Positions 1 to 5,753 of a stretch of DNA of 7,257 nt are shown piece by piece; position 1 is the stretch's first letter; every line of letters begins with the position of its first letter. The stretch lies in assembly GCA_030632385.1 (NCBI GenBank), contig DAOVUW010000044.1, positions 1-7,257 of the forward strand, read 5' to 3'. The notes under the pieces are model-generated. The model searched no databases. It was given only the letters and a program-made list of their open reading frames with translations, and was not told where the DNA came from. The translations under genes and the position numbers were made by a program. Source of the stretch: Candidatus Nanohalarchaeota archaeon (GTDB taxonomy: Archaea > EX4484-52).

Positions 1-614
1 ATAAGATATTGCTGAATCAAAATGGAAAAATTGATTTCTTTCGCAATGATTGAATGCGTCTGGTAGTAAAAAAGCGCATATGGAGAAAAATAAGAGATTA
101 CAACCTCCTTTATCATATCTATCAACTCTCCTTTCCAAATTTCTTTTTTTGAATCAAATACTGAAAAACAATAACTAAGACTCTCTTCTGTATTTTTATA
201 CAATACAGATGGTCTGATTATTACAGATTTATTTCTTCCTGTAGCAATCAGATCTCTTATCTGAGCAGAAACGCCATTTATCTCATTGTCTATAAAAACG
301 TCTTCATAATGCTTGAATATTTCATTCCTGTATTTTTCATTTATTTGAAGACTTTCAAAAATATTTGTTATGTTATGAGAAATCTCTTTCATTTTTTCTA
401 TATCGTCTTTTTTTACAGTCTCAAGTTCTGTCAAATTGGAAATAAGATCATCAACCTGATCCTGCCTAAAAGCAAATATAGACAAAACATCTGTTATGGC
501 AAATCCATCTGCAACTTCAAAACCTTTGGATTTTAACAATCCCAAGTGCTTTATCTTAAATCCTGCTGAAGACAAACCTATTTGAGAATAATTATTTAGT
601 GAAATAACAGACAT
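1..614 (-). CDS. PEP/pyruvate-binding domain protein (PPDK/PEP synthase N-terminal-like), partial
   Basis: An uninterrupted minus-strand frame of 204 codons starts at the ATG at 614-612 and leaves the window at base 1, so the C-terminus is missing. The fold order matches the N-terminal ATP-grasp-like domain of PEP synthase and pyruvate phosphate dikinase. Residues 18-42 (GFK then HLGLL, VADGFAIT) line up with the family's GGK..NLGEL..VPxGFxIT segment and keep the lysine (Lys20). Residues 132-136 (IIRPS) line up with VRSS and keep the arginine (Arg134). Residues 173-202 (SYFSPYALFYYQTH, then ILIQQ) match the ASLFxxRAIxYR..xVxVQ stretch. The copy is divergent: the second glycine of GGK is Phe, VRSS reads IRPS, and the SFAGQ loop is not recognisable, so activity is uncertain. 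It lies 40 bases downstream of the GT-C gene and may be cotranscribed or have its own promoter. The family call rests on motif order read by eye. Confidence 0.6.
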   Translation of the reverse strand, partial: MSVISLNNYSQIGLSSAGFKIKHLGLLKSKGFEVADGFAITDVLSIFAFRQDQVDDLISNLTELETVKKDDIEKMKEISHNITNIFESLQINEKYRNEIFKHYEDVFIDNEINGVSAQIRDLIATGRNKSVIIRPSVLYKNTEESLSYCFSVFDSKKEIWKGELIDMIKEVVISYFSPYALFYYQTHSIIAKEINFSILIQQYL

Positions 615-627
615 AGATTAATTTTAT

Positions 628-650
628 ACAAAACTTAAAAAGAGTTTTGT
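628..650. repeat. 8-bp perfect inverted repeat (ACAAAACT / AGTTTTGT)
   Basis: The arms at 628-635 and 643-650 are perfect complements around a 7-base loop. The repeat lies in the 40-base gap between the GT-C gene and the partial PEP-binding gene, about 14-36 bases before the latter's ATG. Its loop side on the minus strand reads CTTTTTAAG, which sits where a TATA box for a leaderless transcript would. It could be an operator, a weak hairpin or chance in AT-rich DNA. On the plus strand it is followed by a long T tract, but no plus-strand gene precedes it. Confidence 0.3.
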
Positions 651-654
651 TTTG

Positions 655-2169
655 TTATTTTTTTTTCTTATATATATAATCATAGAGAATAATGTTTTCA
701 AATTCCTTTATTTTTTTGAACTGGAGGCTATTATCGAACCATTCTTGTTTTGGTTGGGTTTCAAGATTCTTATATAGTATGAACAAACAATTTTTTTTCA
801 TGTTTTCCGGAAAACTATTAAAAAATATATTCGGATGCAAACATAATGCAAAGACATCTATATTTGTATTATATGCAAAAACAGGATAATTGTTATTTGT
901 ATATATGCAGTTTGCATCTGTTAAATTATTATTTATATAATCTGAAACAATGTCTTCTTCACTTTGCCATTGATTTATAAATGATGGATTAAGGTTCTTG
1001 TCTTTTATTGGTGCTATGTTAATAAAGGATATGAGAAACATAAGTGAAAAAATAAAAACAAAGAGATATTTGTGATTTTTGAGATAAGATGAGATATTAC
1101 AATAACCTCTTGCAGACAATATCAGAAGAGGAAGAGTTATAGGAAAAATGTAACGAATCTCCTTATGCTGAATTGCAAATGAAAATAAACATAAAAAACT
1201 CAAAATCCATATTATAAAAAAAATATCTTTTTTGGAAAAGTAAGTTCCTGTCTTTATCCGTAAATCAATGAGTATTTCATTGGATTTTGTTTTCATGTTC
1301 ACTCTTAACAAAACAAACGAAAATATGAAAAACAACACAAGACCCAATATACATAAATGAGAATATGTTTCACTTAAATTAATCGCATAATAATAAAATG
1401 GCTTATTTAAATCTGAAACAAATTCGACTGCATAAAAAAAAGGTTTTAAAAAGAAACCCTGTGTTATTTGCGCCCAAGCAAAATAAGGAAACAGAGTTAT
1501 CAACAGAGACAAAATATATGACTTTAAATACTCAATCCTGATTTTTTCAAAATAGATATATATCAGGAAGATTGGTATTAATAAAAAAGAAGTAAATTTC
1601 ATCAATATTGCCAAAGCTGTGAAAAAACCAGCTAAAATAAAATGCCTTTTGTTTTTGGTTTGACCCCCTCTTATTAAGAAAAAAAAAGAAATCATTGTTA
1701 AACTCAATGCAGGTATGTCTGTAATGAGGAAATGAGAATGCTCATAAATCAAAGAACATGATAAAAAAAGAAGTACCGAAACGACAGCTGTTTTTGTATC
1801 ATATATATTTTTAGCAATAAGATAAACAAAGACAGGTATCATGGCACAGATAAATGCAACAATTATATGAGTACAAACAGCACTATGACTAAAAAAATAA
1901 CCCATATAAAATAAAATCGGAAGCAAAGGGGGTCGAAAAGCAAATTCATTATAATTTGTCTTTCCTTCAAATAAAATATCTGCATGCTGCAAATATACTG
2001 ATTCGTCCCATCCATGAGACATTCTGACCGGCCATAAATCCAATATAAATACAAGTAAAAAAATAAGAATAAGAAAAATCCTTTCAGCGTAAAGAATGTT
2101 TATTTTTTTTTCTATGCTTTTTTTGCATAACACATTGCCTAATTTATACATATTTTTTCTATATAACAT
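655..2169 (-). CDS. GT-C superfamily membrane glycosyltransferase (PMT/ArnT-like, GT39/GT83-type)
   Basis: A 504-residue polytopic membrane protein with about ten hydrophobic segments, the first at residues 31-47. GT-C enzymes take a sugar from a polyprenyl- or dolichyl-phosphate carrier and add it to protein, lipid or glycan on the outer face of the membrane. The first extracytoplasmic loop has the acidic motif WDESVY (Asp55-Glu56), followed by FRPPLLP at 78-84, the usual PMT_2-type arrangement. TDIPALSL at 150-157 opens a later helix. HKEIRYIFP at 335-343 is a motif shared with PMT-like and GT22-like enzymes. A soluble tail follows after about residue 395. Length is normal for the family. 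The ATG at 2169 is chosen because a TATA-like box lies about 35 bases upstream; an in-frame ATG at 2151 is possible. The frame ends in a poly-lysine run encoded by an A tract. Substrate and acceptor cannot be assigned. Confidence 0.85.
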   Translation of the reverse strand: MLYRKNMYKLGNVLCKKSIEKKINILYAERIFLILIFLLVFILDLWPVRMSHGWDESVYLQHADILFEGKTNYNEFAFRPPLLPILFYMGYFFSHSAVCTHIIVAFICAMIPVFVYLIAKNIYDTKTAVVSVLLFLSCSLIYEHSHFLITDIPALSLTMISFFFLIRGGQTKNKRHFILAGFFTALAILMKFTSFLLIPIFLIYIYFEKIRIEYLKSYILSLLITLFPYFAWAQITQGFFLKPFFYAVEFVSDLNKPFYYYAINLSETYSHLCILGLVLFFIFSFVLLRVNMKTKSNEILIDLRIKTGTYFSKKDIFFIIWILSFLCLFSFAIQHKEIRYIFPITLPLLILSARGYCNISSYLKNHKYLFVFIFSLMFLISFINIAPIKDKNLNPSFINQWQSEEDIVSDYINNNLTDANCIYTNNNYPVFAYNTNIDVFALCLHPNIFFNSFPENMKKNCLFILYKNLETQPKQEWFDNSLQFKKIKEFENIILYDYIYKKKK

Positions 2170-2197
2170 TTATGCTGCTCTTTTATCCACAAGTTAG

Positions 2198-2209
2198 AAT
2201 ATTTTTAAC
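2198..2209 (-). promoter_or_regulatory. TATA-like promoter element for the GT-C gene
   Basis: The minus strand reads GTTAAAAATATT here. Its centre is about 35 bases before the ATG at 2169, so initiation about 25 bases downstream would leave a leader of roughly 10 bases, as is common in archaea. It is placed by pattern and spacing only. Confidence 0.4.
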
Positions 2210-2308
2210 GACCATCCATAAAAAAATAGTTCTTATGACTTTAAAAACTTACAAATATATTGGATAAAATTGGTTTGTCATTTGCAGCAAGGCAACCTAA
2301 AAAAAATC

Positions 2309-2320
2309 TTTAAAGAATAT
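2309..2320 (+). promoter_or_regulatory. TATA-like promoter element for the GT2 gene
   Basis: The plus strand reads TTTAAAGAATAT. Archaeal spacing predicts initiation near 2338, just upstream of the ATG at 2351. That position argues against the TTG at 2333 as the start codon. It is assigned by eye from composition and spacing. Confidence 0.4.
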
Positions 2321-2350
2321 CTTTTTTAATAATTGCTATTATTATTGTTG

Positions 2351-3586
2351 ATGGAAATAGGGGTCTTTTTAATGTATTGTGCATCAATTTTTGGATTGTT
2401 GTGCTCTTTTTTTTTCCTTTCAATTTTAGTAGGGGCAAGAAATAATCTGGAAAGTCCTAAATTAAAAAAATACAAAAAAGTCTCTATTGTGGTTCCTGCC
2501 TATAATGAAGAAAAAACCATAAAAAAAACCCTTGACTCTTTATTGGCACTTGACTGGCCAAAAGATATGATTCAAATCATTGTTGTAGATGATGGTTCAA
2601 CAGATAATACCTCAGAAATGGTCCGAGGTTATAAGAAAAAAGGAATCCTGTTAATCAGGCAAAAAAACAAAGGAAAAGGTTCTGCAATGAATAAAGGTCT
2701 AAAAAAAGCAGAAGGAGATTTTTTTGTCTGCCTTGATGCTGATTCTATAGTGGATAAACATGCGCTGAAAAAAATGATGGGCTTCTTTGACAATGAATCT
2801 ACTATGGCAGTAACGCCTACATTAAAAATACATAATGCAAAAACTATACTCGATAAAGTTCAAAAAATAGAATATATAATTGGAATATATTTGAGAAAAA
2901 CATTTTCTATCATAAATGGACTTAATGTAACACCCGGTCCTTTCACAGTTTACAGAAAATGGTTTTTTGATAAATATGGCGGTTATGATGAAAACAACCT
3001 AACAGAAGATATGGAAATCGCAATGAGGATACAAAAACATCACTACCAAGTAGACAATTCTCTTGAATCTTATGTATATACAAAACCTGCTTCTTCATTT
3101 TTTGACTTGATGAAACAAAGAGTTCGCTGGTATAAAGGTGCATTGGATAATTTCATAAACTACAGAGAATTATTTCATCCAAAATATGGTGATTTTGGTG
3201 TTTTTATATTGCCCAGCTGTATTATCAGCATTATCATGATAGAAACTCTCTGTGCATATATATTGATTAAAAACATAATAGAATATTCAAAAAGCATAAT
3301 AAACTGGTATCATATTGGATTTGATTTTAGCAATTTATTTACTTACAATTTTGACTGGTTTATGTTTTCAATAAGACCTTTAGTTATCTTATCTGTTGTG
3401 GGTTTTATAATGGGAATTATTATCATTCTAATTGCAAAAAAAATCGCAAATGAGAAGAATCCAATTAAGTTGGATTTTATTTTATATTTGATGATATATT
3501 TGTTTTTATTTGGATTTTGGTGGGCAATTGCAATATATTACAAAATAACAAATAAAAAAATTCAATGGGGTTCTAATAAACTTTAA
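2351..3586 (+). CDS. Family 2 (GT2) membrane glycosyltransferase, processive/BcsA-NodC-IcaA-like
   Basis: A 411-residue inverting glycosyltransferase that uses a nucleotide sugar on the cytoplasmic face and probably extends or exports a beta-linked surface polysaccharide or lipid glycan. One N-terminal membrane helix (residues 3-26) precedes a GT-A domain. PAYNEE (49-54) and VVDDGSTD (78-85) bind the nucleotide, DAD (129-131) is the metal-binding DxD, TED (218-220) carries the catalytic-base aspartate, and QRVRW (256-260) is the Q/RxxRW signature of processive enzymes. Three more membrane helices follow near 284-310, 341-362 and 375-397. All catalytic motifs are intact. The ATG at 2351 fits the TATA box; a TTG at 2333 would add six residues (mostly Leu), and an ATG at 2372 preceded by AGGGGT is another option. 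It diverges from the GT-C gene, which suggests a shared glycan pathway. The product is unknown. Confidence 0.88.
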   Translation: MEIGVFLMYCASIFGLLCSFFFLSILVGARNNLESPKLKKYKKVSIVVPAYNEEKTIKKTLDSLLALDWPKDMIQIIVVDDGSTDNTSEMVRGYKKKGILLIRQKNKGKGSAMNKGLKKAEGDFFVCLDADSIVDKHALKKMMGFFDNESTMAVTPTLKIHNAKTILDKVQKIEYIIGIYLRKTFSIINGLNVTPGPFTVYRKWFFDKYGGYDENNLTEDMEIAMRIQKHHYQVDNSLESYVYTKPASSFFDLMKQRVRWYKGALDNFINYRELFHPKYGDFGVFILPSCIISIIMIETLCAYILIKNIIEYSKSIINWYHIGFDFSNLFTYNFDWFMFSIRPLVILSVVGFIMGIIIILIAKKIANEKNPIKLDFILYLMIYLFLFGFWWAIAIYYKITNKKIQWGSNKL

Positions 3587-3596
3587 CTTGAGAATT

Positions 3597-3616
3597 CCCC
3601 ACTGCTTGCTGTGGGG
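3597..3616 (+). repeat. REP-like palindrome, copy 1
   Basis: CCCCACTG at 3597-3604 faces CTGTGGGG-type bases at 3609-3616 around a CTTG loop (3605-3608), giving seven of eight pairs with one T-T mismatch. It lies 10 bases after the GT2 stop and is preceded by TTGAGAATT. The layout (TTGA, short C-rich arm, GCTTGC centre) resembles REP palindromes associated with Y1/REP transposases. It could also act as a transcript-end hairpin. Confidence 0.6.
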
Positions 3617-3636
3617 TAAAACACCCATGCATATGC

Positions 3637-3648
3637 TTTCTTTTTTCT
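3637..3648 (+). terminator. T-rich tract, probable transcription end of the GT2 gene
   Basis: The plus strand reads TTTCTTTTTTCT about 50 bases after the GT2 stop. Archaeal RNA polymerase terminates at such T tracts without needing a hairpin; copy 1 of the REP-like palindrome lies just upstream. Confidence 0.4.
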
Positions 3649-3673
3649 AATATTCAAAATAGAAATCACTCTT

Positions 3674-3679
3674 AAAAAA
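3674..3679 (-). terminator. T-tract, possible transcription end of the metal operon
   Basis: On the minus strand a run of six T (ATTTTTTAAG) lies about 58 bases after the MinD-family stop codon and beyond the second REP-like palindrome. It is the first clear T run downstream of the operon. Confidence 0.3.
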
Positions 3680-3698
3680 TATTTAACTTTAGGTTGAT

Positions 3699-3720
3699 AC
3701 CCCGTAGCTTGCTGTAGGAT
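3699..3720 (+). repeat. REP-like palindrome, copy 2 (decayed)
   Basis: ACCCCGTAG at 3699-3707 faces CTGTAGGAT at 3712-3720 around the same CTTG loop (3708-3711) as copy 1. Two pairs are G-T and two are mismatched, so the arm has decayed. It is flanked by GGTTGAT before and TGTTCATTC after. It has the same orientation as copy 1, with the arm starts 103 bases apart, and lies 17 bases beyond the end of the MinD-family gene. Confidence 0.55.
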
Positions 3721-3736
3721 TGTTCATTCCGCAAAA

Positions 3737-4606
3737 TTATTTTTCTGTTTTTATTCTCTCAATAAGTTCTTTAAACATTTCTCTATATTCTGGATTTAAC
3801 TCAACAATAGGTTTCATCTTTATTGTTGCATGAATAAATTCTTTTTTATAAGGAATCTTTCCGATAATTTCAATGTTATTTTCTTTTGCATATTTTTCTA
3901 TTATGGAACAAAAGCCAACATCAAGATCAGACTTGTTTATGAGAATCCCATGTTTTATCCTGAAATGATTTGCAAGATACAGCACTCTTTTTAAATCATG
4001 AAGAGCAGACGGCGTTGGTTCTGTTACGGCAACAATATAATCTGTGCCGACTAATGAAGCAATTACCGGACAGCCAATTCCTGCGGCAGAATCTATCAGC
4101 ATTATGTCTGCTTTTATTTTTTCATTGATCTCTTCAGAATATTTTCGCACTTCTGCAACTACTTCCCCTGAAGCAAGTTCTCCCACTTTGAGTTCTCCTG
4201 AGACCAAATGTATATTGTAATTTTCTCCTGTATAAATCATTCCTATTTCTTTCTTGCTTTTGGTTATTGCATTTTGTGGACATGCCACAATACAAGCACT
4301 ACAACCGATACAAATATCTTTCACAAAAGCAGGATATTTTTCCTTTACAAAAACTATGGCATTTTGTTTGCAGACAAGAGCGCACTTTCCACATTTTGTG
4401 CATTTACTAAAATCCCATTTGGGCATTAACTGATAAACTCTGTTGCTCTCTCTTCTTTTTATAGAAAGCAAAAGATGATCATTCGGGCATTCTGCATCTG
4501 CATCTACAAGCATTGTTTTTTTATTTTTTGCAAACTCAACTGCCAGTGAAGTTGCTATAAAAGATTTGCCGACGCCCCCTTTACCGCCTGTAATTGCAAT
4601 CTTCAT
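3737..4606 (-). CDS. MinD/Mrp-family P-loop ATPase with inserted 2x[4Fe-4S] ferredoxin domain (COG1149-like)
   Basis: A 289-residue cytoplasmic ATPase of the MinD/ParA/NifH superfamily. The deviant Walker A motif GGKGGVGKS spans 7-15 with both signature lysines (Lys9, Lys14). MLVDADAECPN (32-42) is the switch I region and DSAAGIGCP (172-180) the Walker B/switch II region. Inserted between them are two CxxCxxCxxxC clusters (Cys69/72/75/79 and Cys99/102/105/109), so the protein should carry two 4Fe-4S centres. TEPTPSALHDL near 196-206 is typical of the COG1149 type. Relatives are encoded beside NifX-like proteins, for example in the ORP gene set of Desulfovibrio, often as a pair; only one copy occurs here. 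It is the last gene of the operon and overlaps the NifX-like stop by ATGA, with AAGGAG eight bases before the ATG. Likely role (inference): ATP-driven assembly or delivery of a metal cluster to the NifX-like partner. Confidence 0.9.
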   Translation of the reverse strand: MKIAITGGKGGVGKSFIATSLAVEFAKNKKTMLVDADAECPNDHLLLSIKRRESNRVYQLMPKWDFSKCTKCGKCALVCKQNAIVFVKEKYPAFVKDICIGCSACIVACPQNAITKSKKEIGMIYTGENYNIHLVSGELKVGELASGEVVAEVRKYSEEINEKIKADIMLIDSAAGIGCPVIASLVGTDYIVAVTEPTPSALHDLKRVLYLANHFRIKHGILINKSDLDVGFCSIIEKYAKENNIEIIGKIPYKKEFIHATIKMKPIVELNPEYREMFKELIERIKTEK

Positions 4607-5313
4607 ACTTTGTGCTCCTTACAAACATCATTGGAATTTGCTTTTTTTATCCTATTACTTTTCCACAAATCAAATAATTCTTCCACTTTTTTAGCTGGAT
4701 ATACATAAACATCAATCTTGAATTTATTGCATAAAGAAAGAGCTCGCGGACCAATGCCTCTGCATAATAAAATATTTGCTTTGTGCTTTTTCATAAGCTC
4801 AGGCGGGAGTCCCACACCATTGTTATGCTCGCTTGTGTTGTCTATTATTTCAACAACATTGCCTATTTCATCAAGAAAAGTATAAGTATTGCATCTACCA
4901 AAATGCTCTGCTACACAATCCACTAATCCTTTTTTTTCATCTGTAGGAATTACGATTTTCCTTTTTATCGCAGGTTCATTAATTTTTTTTAAATTTCCCT
5001 TTATAAATTCCTGCAAAACATCCTTTATGCATCCATCTCCACGATAACTTTCAATATCAAATTGCTTGAGCACATCTTCTGCTCTCGGACCAATATTGCC
5101 TGTTATAATAGCATCTACATTTTCTTTCGCAATACACTGCGCAGCAGAAATTCCTGCACCACCTATTTTTTCAGAACTGCTATTTTGGATTGGATTCACA
5201 TCTATAATTTTTTTGTCTTTGATTTGGACAATTAAAAAACATTGGCATCTTCCGAATAGTTTATCAACATCATCGTCTATTTTTTTTCCTTTTGAACTCA
5301 CAGCTACTTTCAC
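4603..5313 (-). CDS. Tandem NifX/NifB-like (dinitrogenase Fe-Mo cofactor domain, MTH1175/COG1433) protein
   Basis: A 236-residue soluble protein made of two copies of the RNase H-like domain that binds metal clusters in NifX, NafY and the Mo-Cu orange protein. Domain 1 covers about 1-105, with FGRCQC at 20-25, GGAGI at 51-55 and TGNIGPRA at 71-78. Domain 2 covers about 119-228, with HFGRC at 137-141, NTSEHNNGVGLPPEL at 159-173 and GIGPRA at 186-191. Most relatives have a single domain, so this is an internal duplication or fusion whose halves have diverged. No nitrogenase gene is nearby, so a nitrogenase role is unlikely. The GTG at 5313 is preferred because AGGTGAT lies 4 bases upstream and MKVAVSS is the usual family start; a GTG at 5322 would add three residues and overlap the DUF134 stop. 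The 3' end overlaps the ATPase start by four bases, which implies coupled synthesis and a likely physical partnership. Confidence 0.85.
   Translation of the reverse strand: MKVAVSSKGKKIDDDVDKLFGRCQCFLIVQIKDKKIIDVNPIQNSSSEKIGGAGISAAQCIAKENVDAIITGNIGPRAEDVLKQFDIESYRGDGCIKDVLQEFIKGNLKKINEPAIKRKIVIPTDEKKGLVDCVAEHFGRCNTYTFLDEIGNVVEIIDNTSEHNNGVGLPPELMKKHKANILLCRGIGPRALSLCNKFKIDVYVYPAKKVEELFDLWKSNRIKKANSNDVCKEHKV
4615..4620 (-). promoter_or_regulatory. Ribosome binding site AAGGAG for the MinD-family gene
   Basis: AAGGAG lies inside the 3' end of the NifX-like gene, eight bases before the ATG at 4606. It supports that start despite the gene overlap. Confidence 0.7.
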
Positions 5314-5314
5314 C

Positions 5315-5752
5315 TTAATCACCTTTTATCATCATATTGCCACATTTTGGGCATTTCTTACTTGCACATTGAATCCCTCTCTCTTTGGATTCTTCATAAT
5401 CACATTTAGAACATCTGCAATTCGTGACAGAATATGCAAATCTGTTTCCTTCTTTTGATAACATTATATTATAATTGCCTCCTTTAATTTTAAGTACATT
5501 GCCGTTTACTATTGCATCAGCAATTTTCTTTCTTGCAGACATCAAGAGACGATGAAAAGTCGGTTGCGAAATATCCATTTTCATTGCAGCTTCTTTTTGT
5601 CCCAACCCAAGCAAATCTTTCAGTCTTACTGCCTCTAATTCATCAATGCTTAAAACCAATTCCCTTAAATCAATCATCCGAATTCCCATTGGTTTAAAAT
5701 AGGTTACTCTTGGCTGAAACCCAACTCTTCTGCATCTTCTTGGTATTGGCAT
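5315..5752 (-). CDS. DUF134 family HTH DNA-binding protein with C-terminal six-cysteine module
   Basis: A 145-residue protein. Residues 1-94 match DUF134: MPIPRRCRRV at the start, PRVTYFKP (14-21), IDELEAVRLKDLLGL (36-50) and a sigma-70 region 4-like HTH around 50-76 (QKEAAMKMDISQPTFHRLL), then VNG..KGGNY. DUF134 proteins are thought to bind DNA and often sit beside NifX-like and MinD-like genes; their target is not established. The tail is extra to the core and holds six cysteines (112, 114, 117, 129, 134, 137) as C-x-C-x2-C-x11-C-x4-C-x2-C, probably a zinc or iron site. The same module ends the neighbouring CDF protein. The ATG at 5752 is chosen because it gives the conserved MPxPRRCRR start and has GGGAGGA eight bases upstream; a longer frame reaches 5782. 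It starts one base after the CDF stop. Best guess: a metal- or redox-responsive regulator of this operon. Confidence 0.88.
   Translation of the reverse strand: MPIPRRCRRVGFQPRVTYFKPMGIRMIDLRELVLSIDELEAVRLKDLLGLGQKEAAMKMDISQPTFHRLLMSARKKIADAIVNGNVLKIKGGNYNIMLSKEGNRFAYSVTNCRCSKCDYEESKERGIQCASKKCPKCGNMMIKGD
5318..5324 (-). promoter_or_regulatory. Ribosome binding site AGGTGAT for the NifX-like gene
   Basis: AGGTGAT ends four bases before the GTG at 5313 and includes bases of the upstream stop region. It decides the start at 5313 over the GTG at 5322, which lies within this site. Confidence 0.65.
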
Positions 5753-5753
5753 A

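Noticed and set aside
309..536. Plus-strand open frame of 75 codons
   Set aside because: It lies antisense to the PEP-binding-domain frame, is low-complexity Phe/Ile/Lys and has no ribosome site or family resemblance.
658..665. T homopolymer at the end of the GT-C gene as a possible frameshift site
   Set aside because: It encodes the terminal lysines; a length error would alter only the last few residues and there is no sign of a longer conserved tail.
2174..2184. AAAGAGCAG string before the GT-C ATG, also near 7119-7127 and 7222-7230
   Set aside because: A nine-base string seen three times at inconsistent distances from starts; probably chance.
3587..3736. CRISPR array or tRNA in the convergent gap
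   Set aside because: Only two unequal palindromes with no regular repeat-spacer pattern, and no cloverleaf can be drawn.
5066..5458. Plus-strand open frame of 130 codons
   Set aside because: It is antisense to the NifX-like and DUF134 genes, whose family motifs are clear; the plus-strand product has no recognisable motif.
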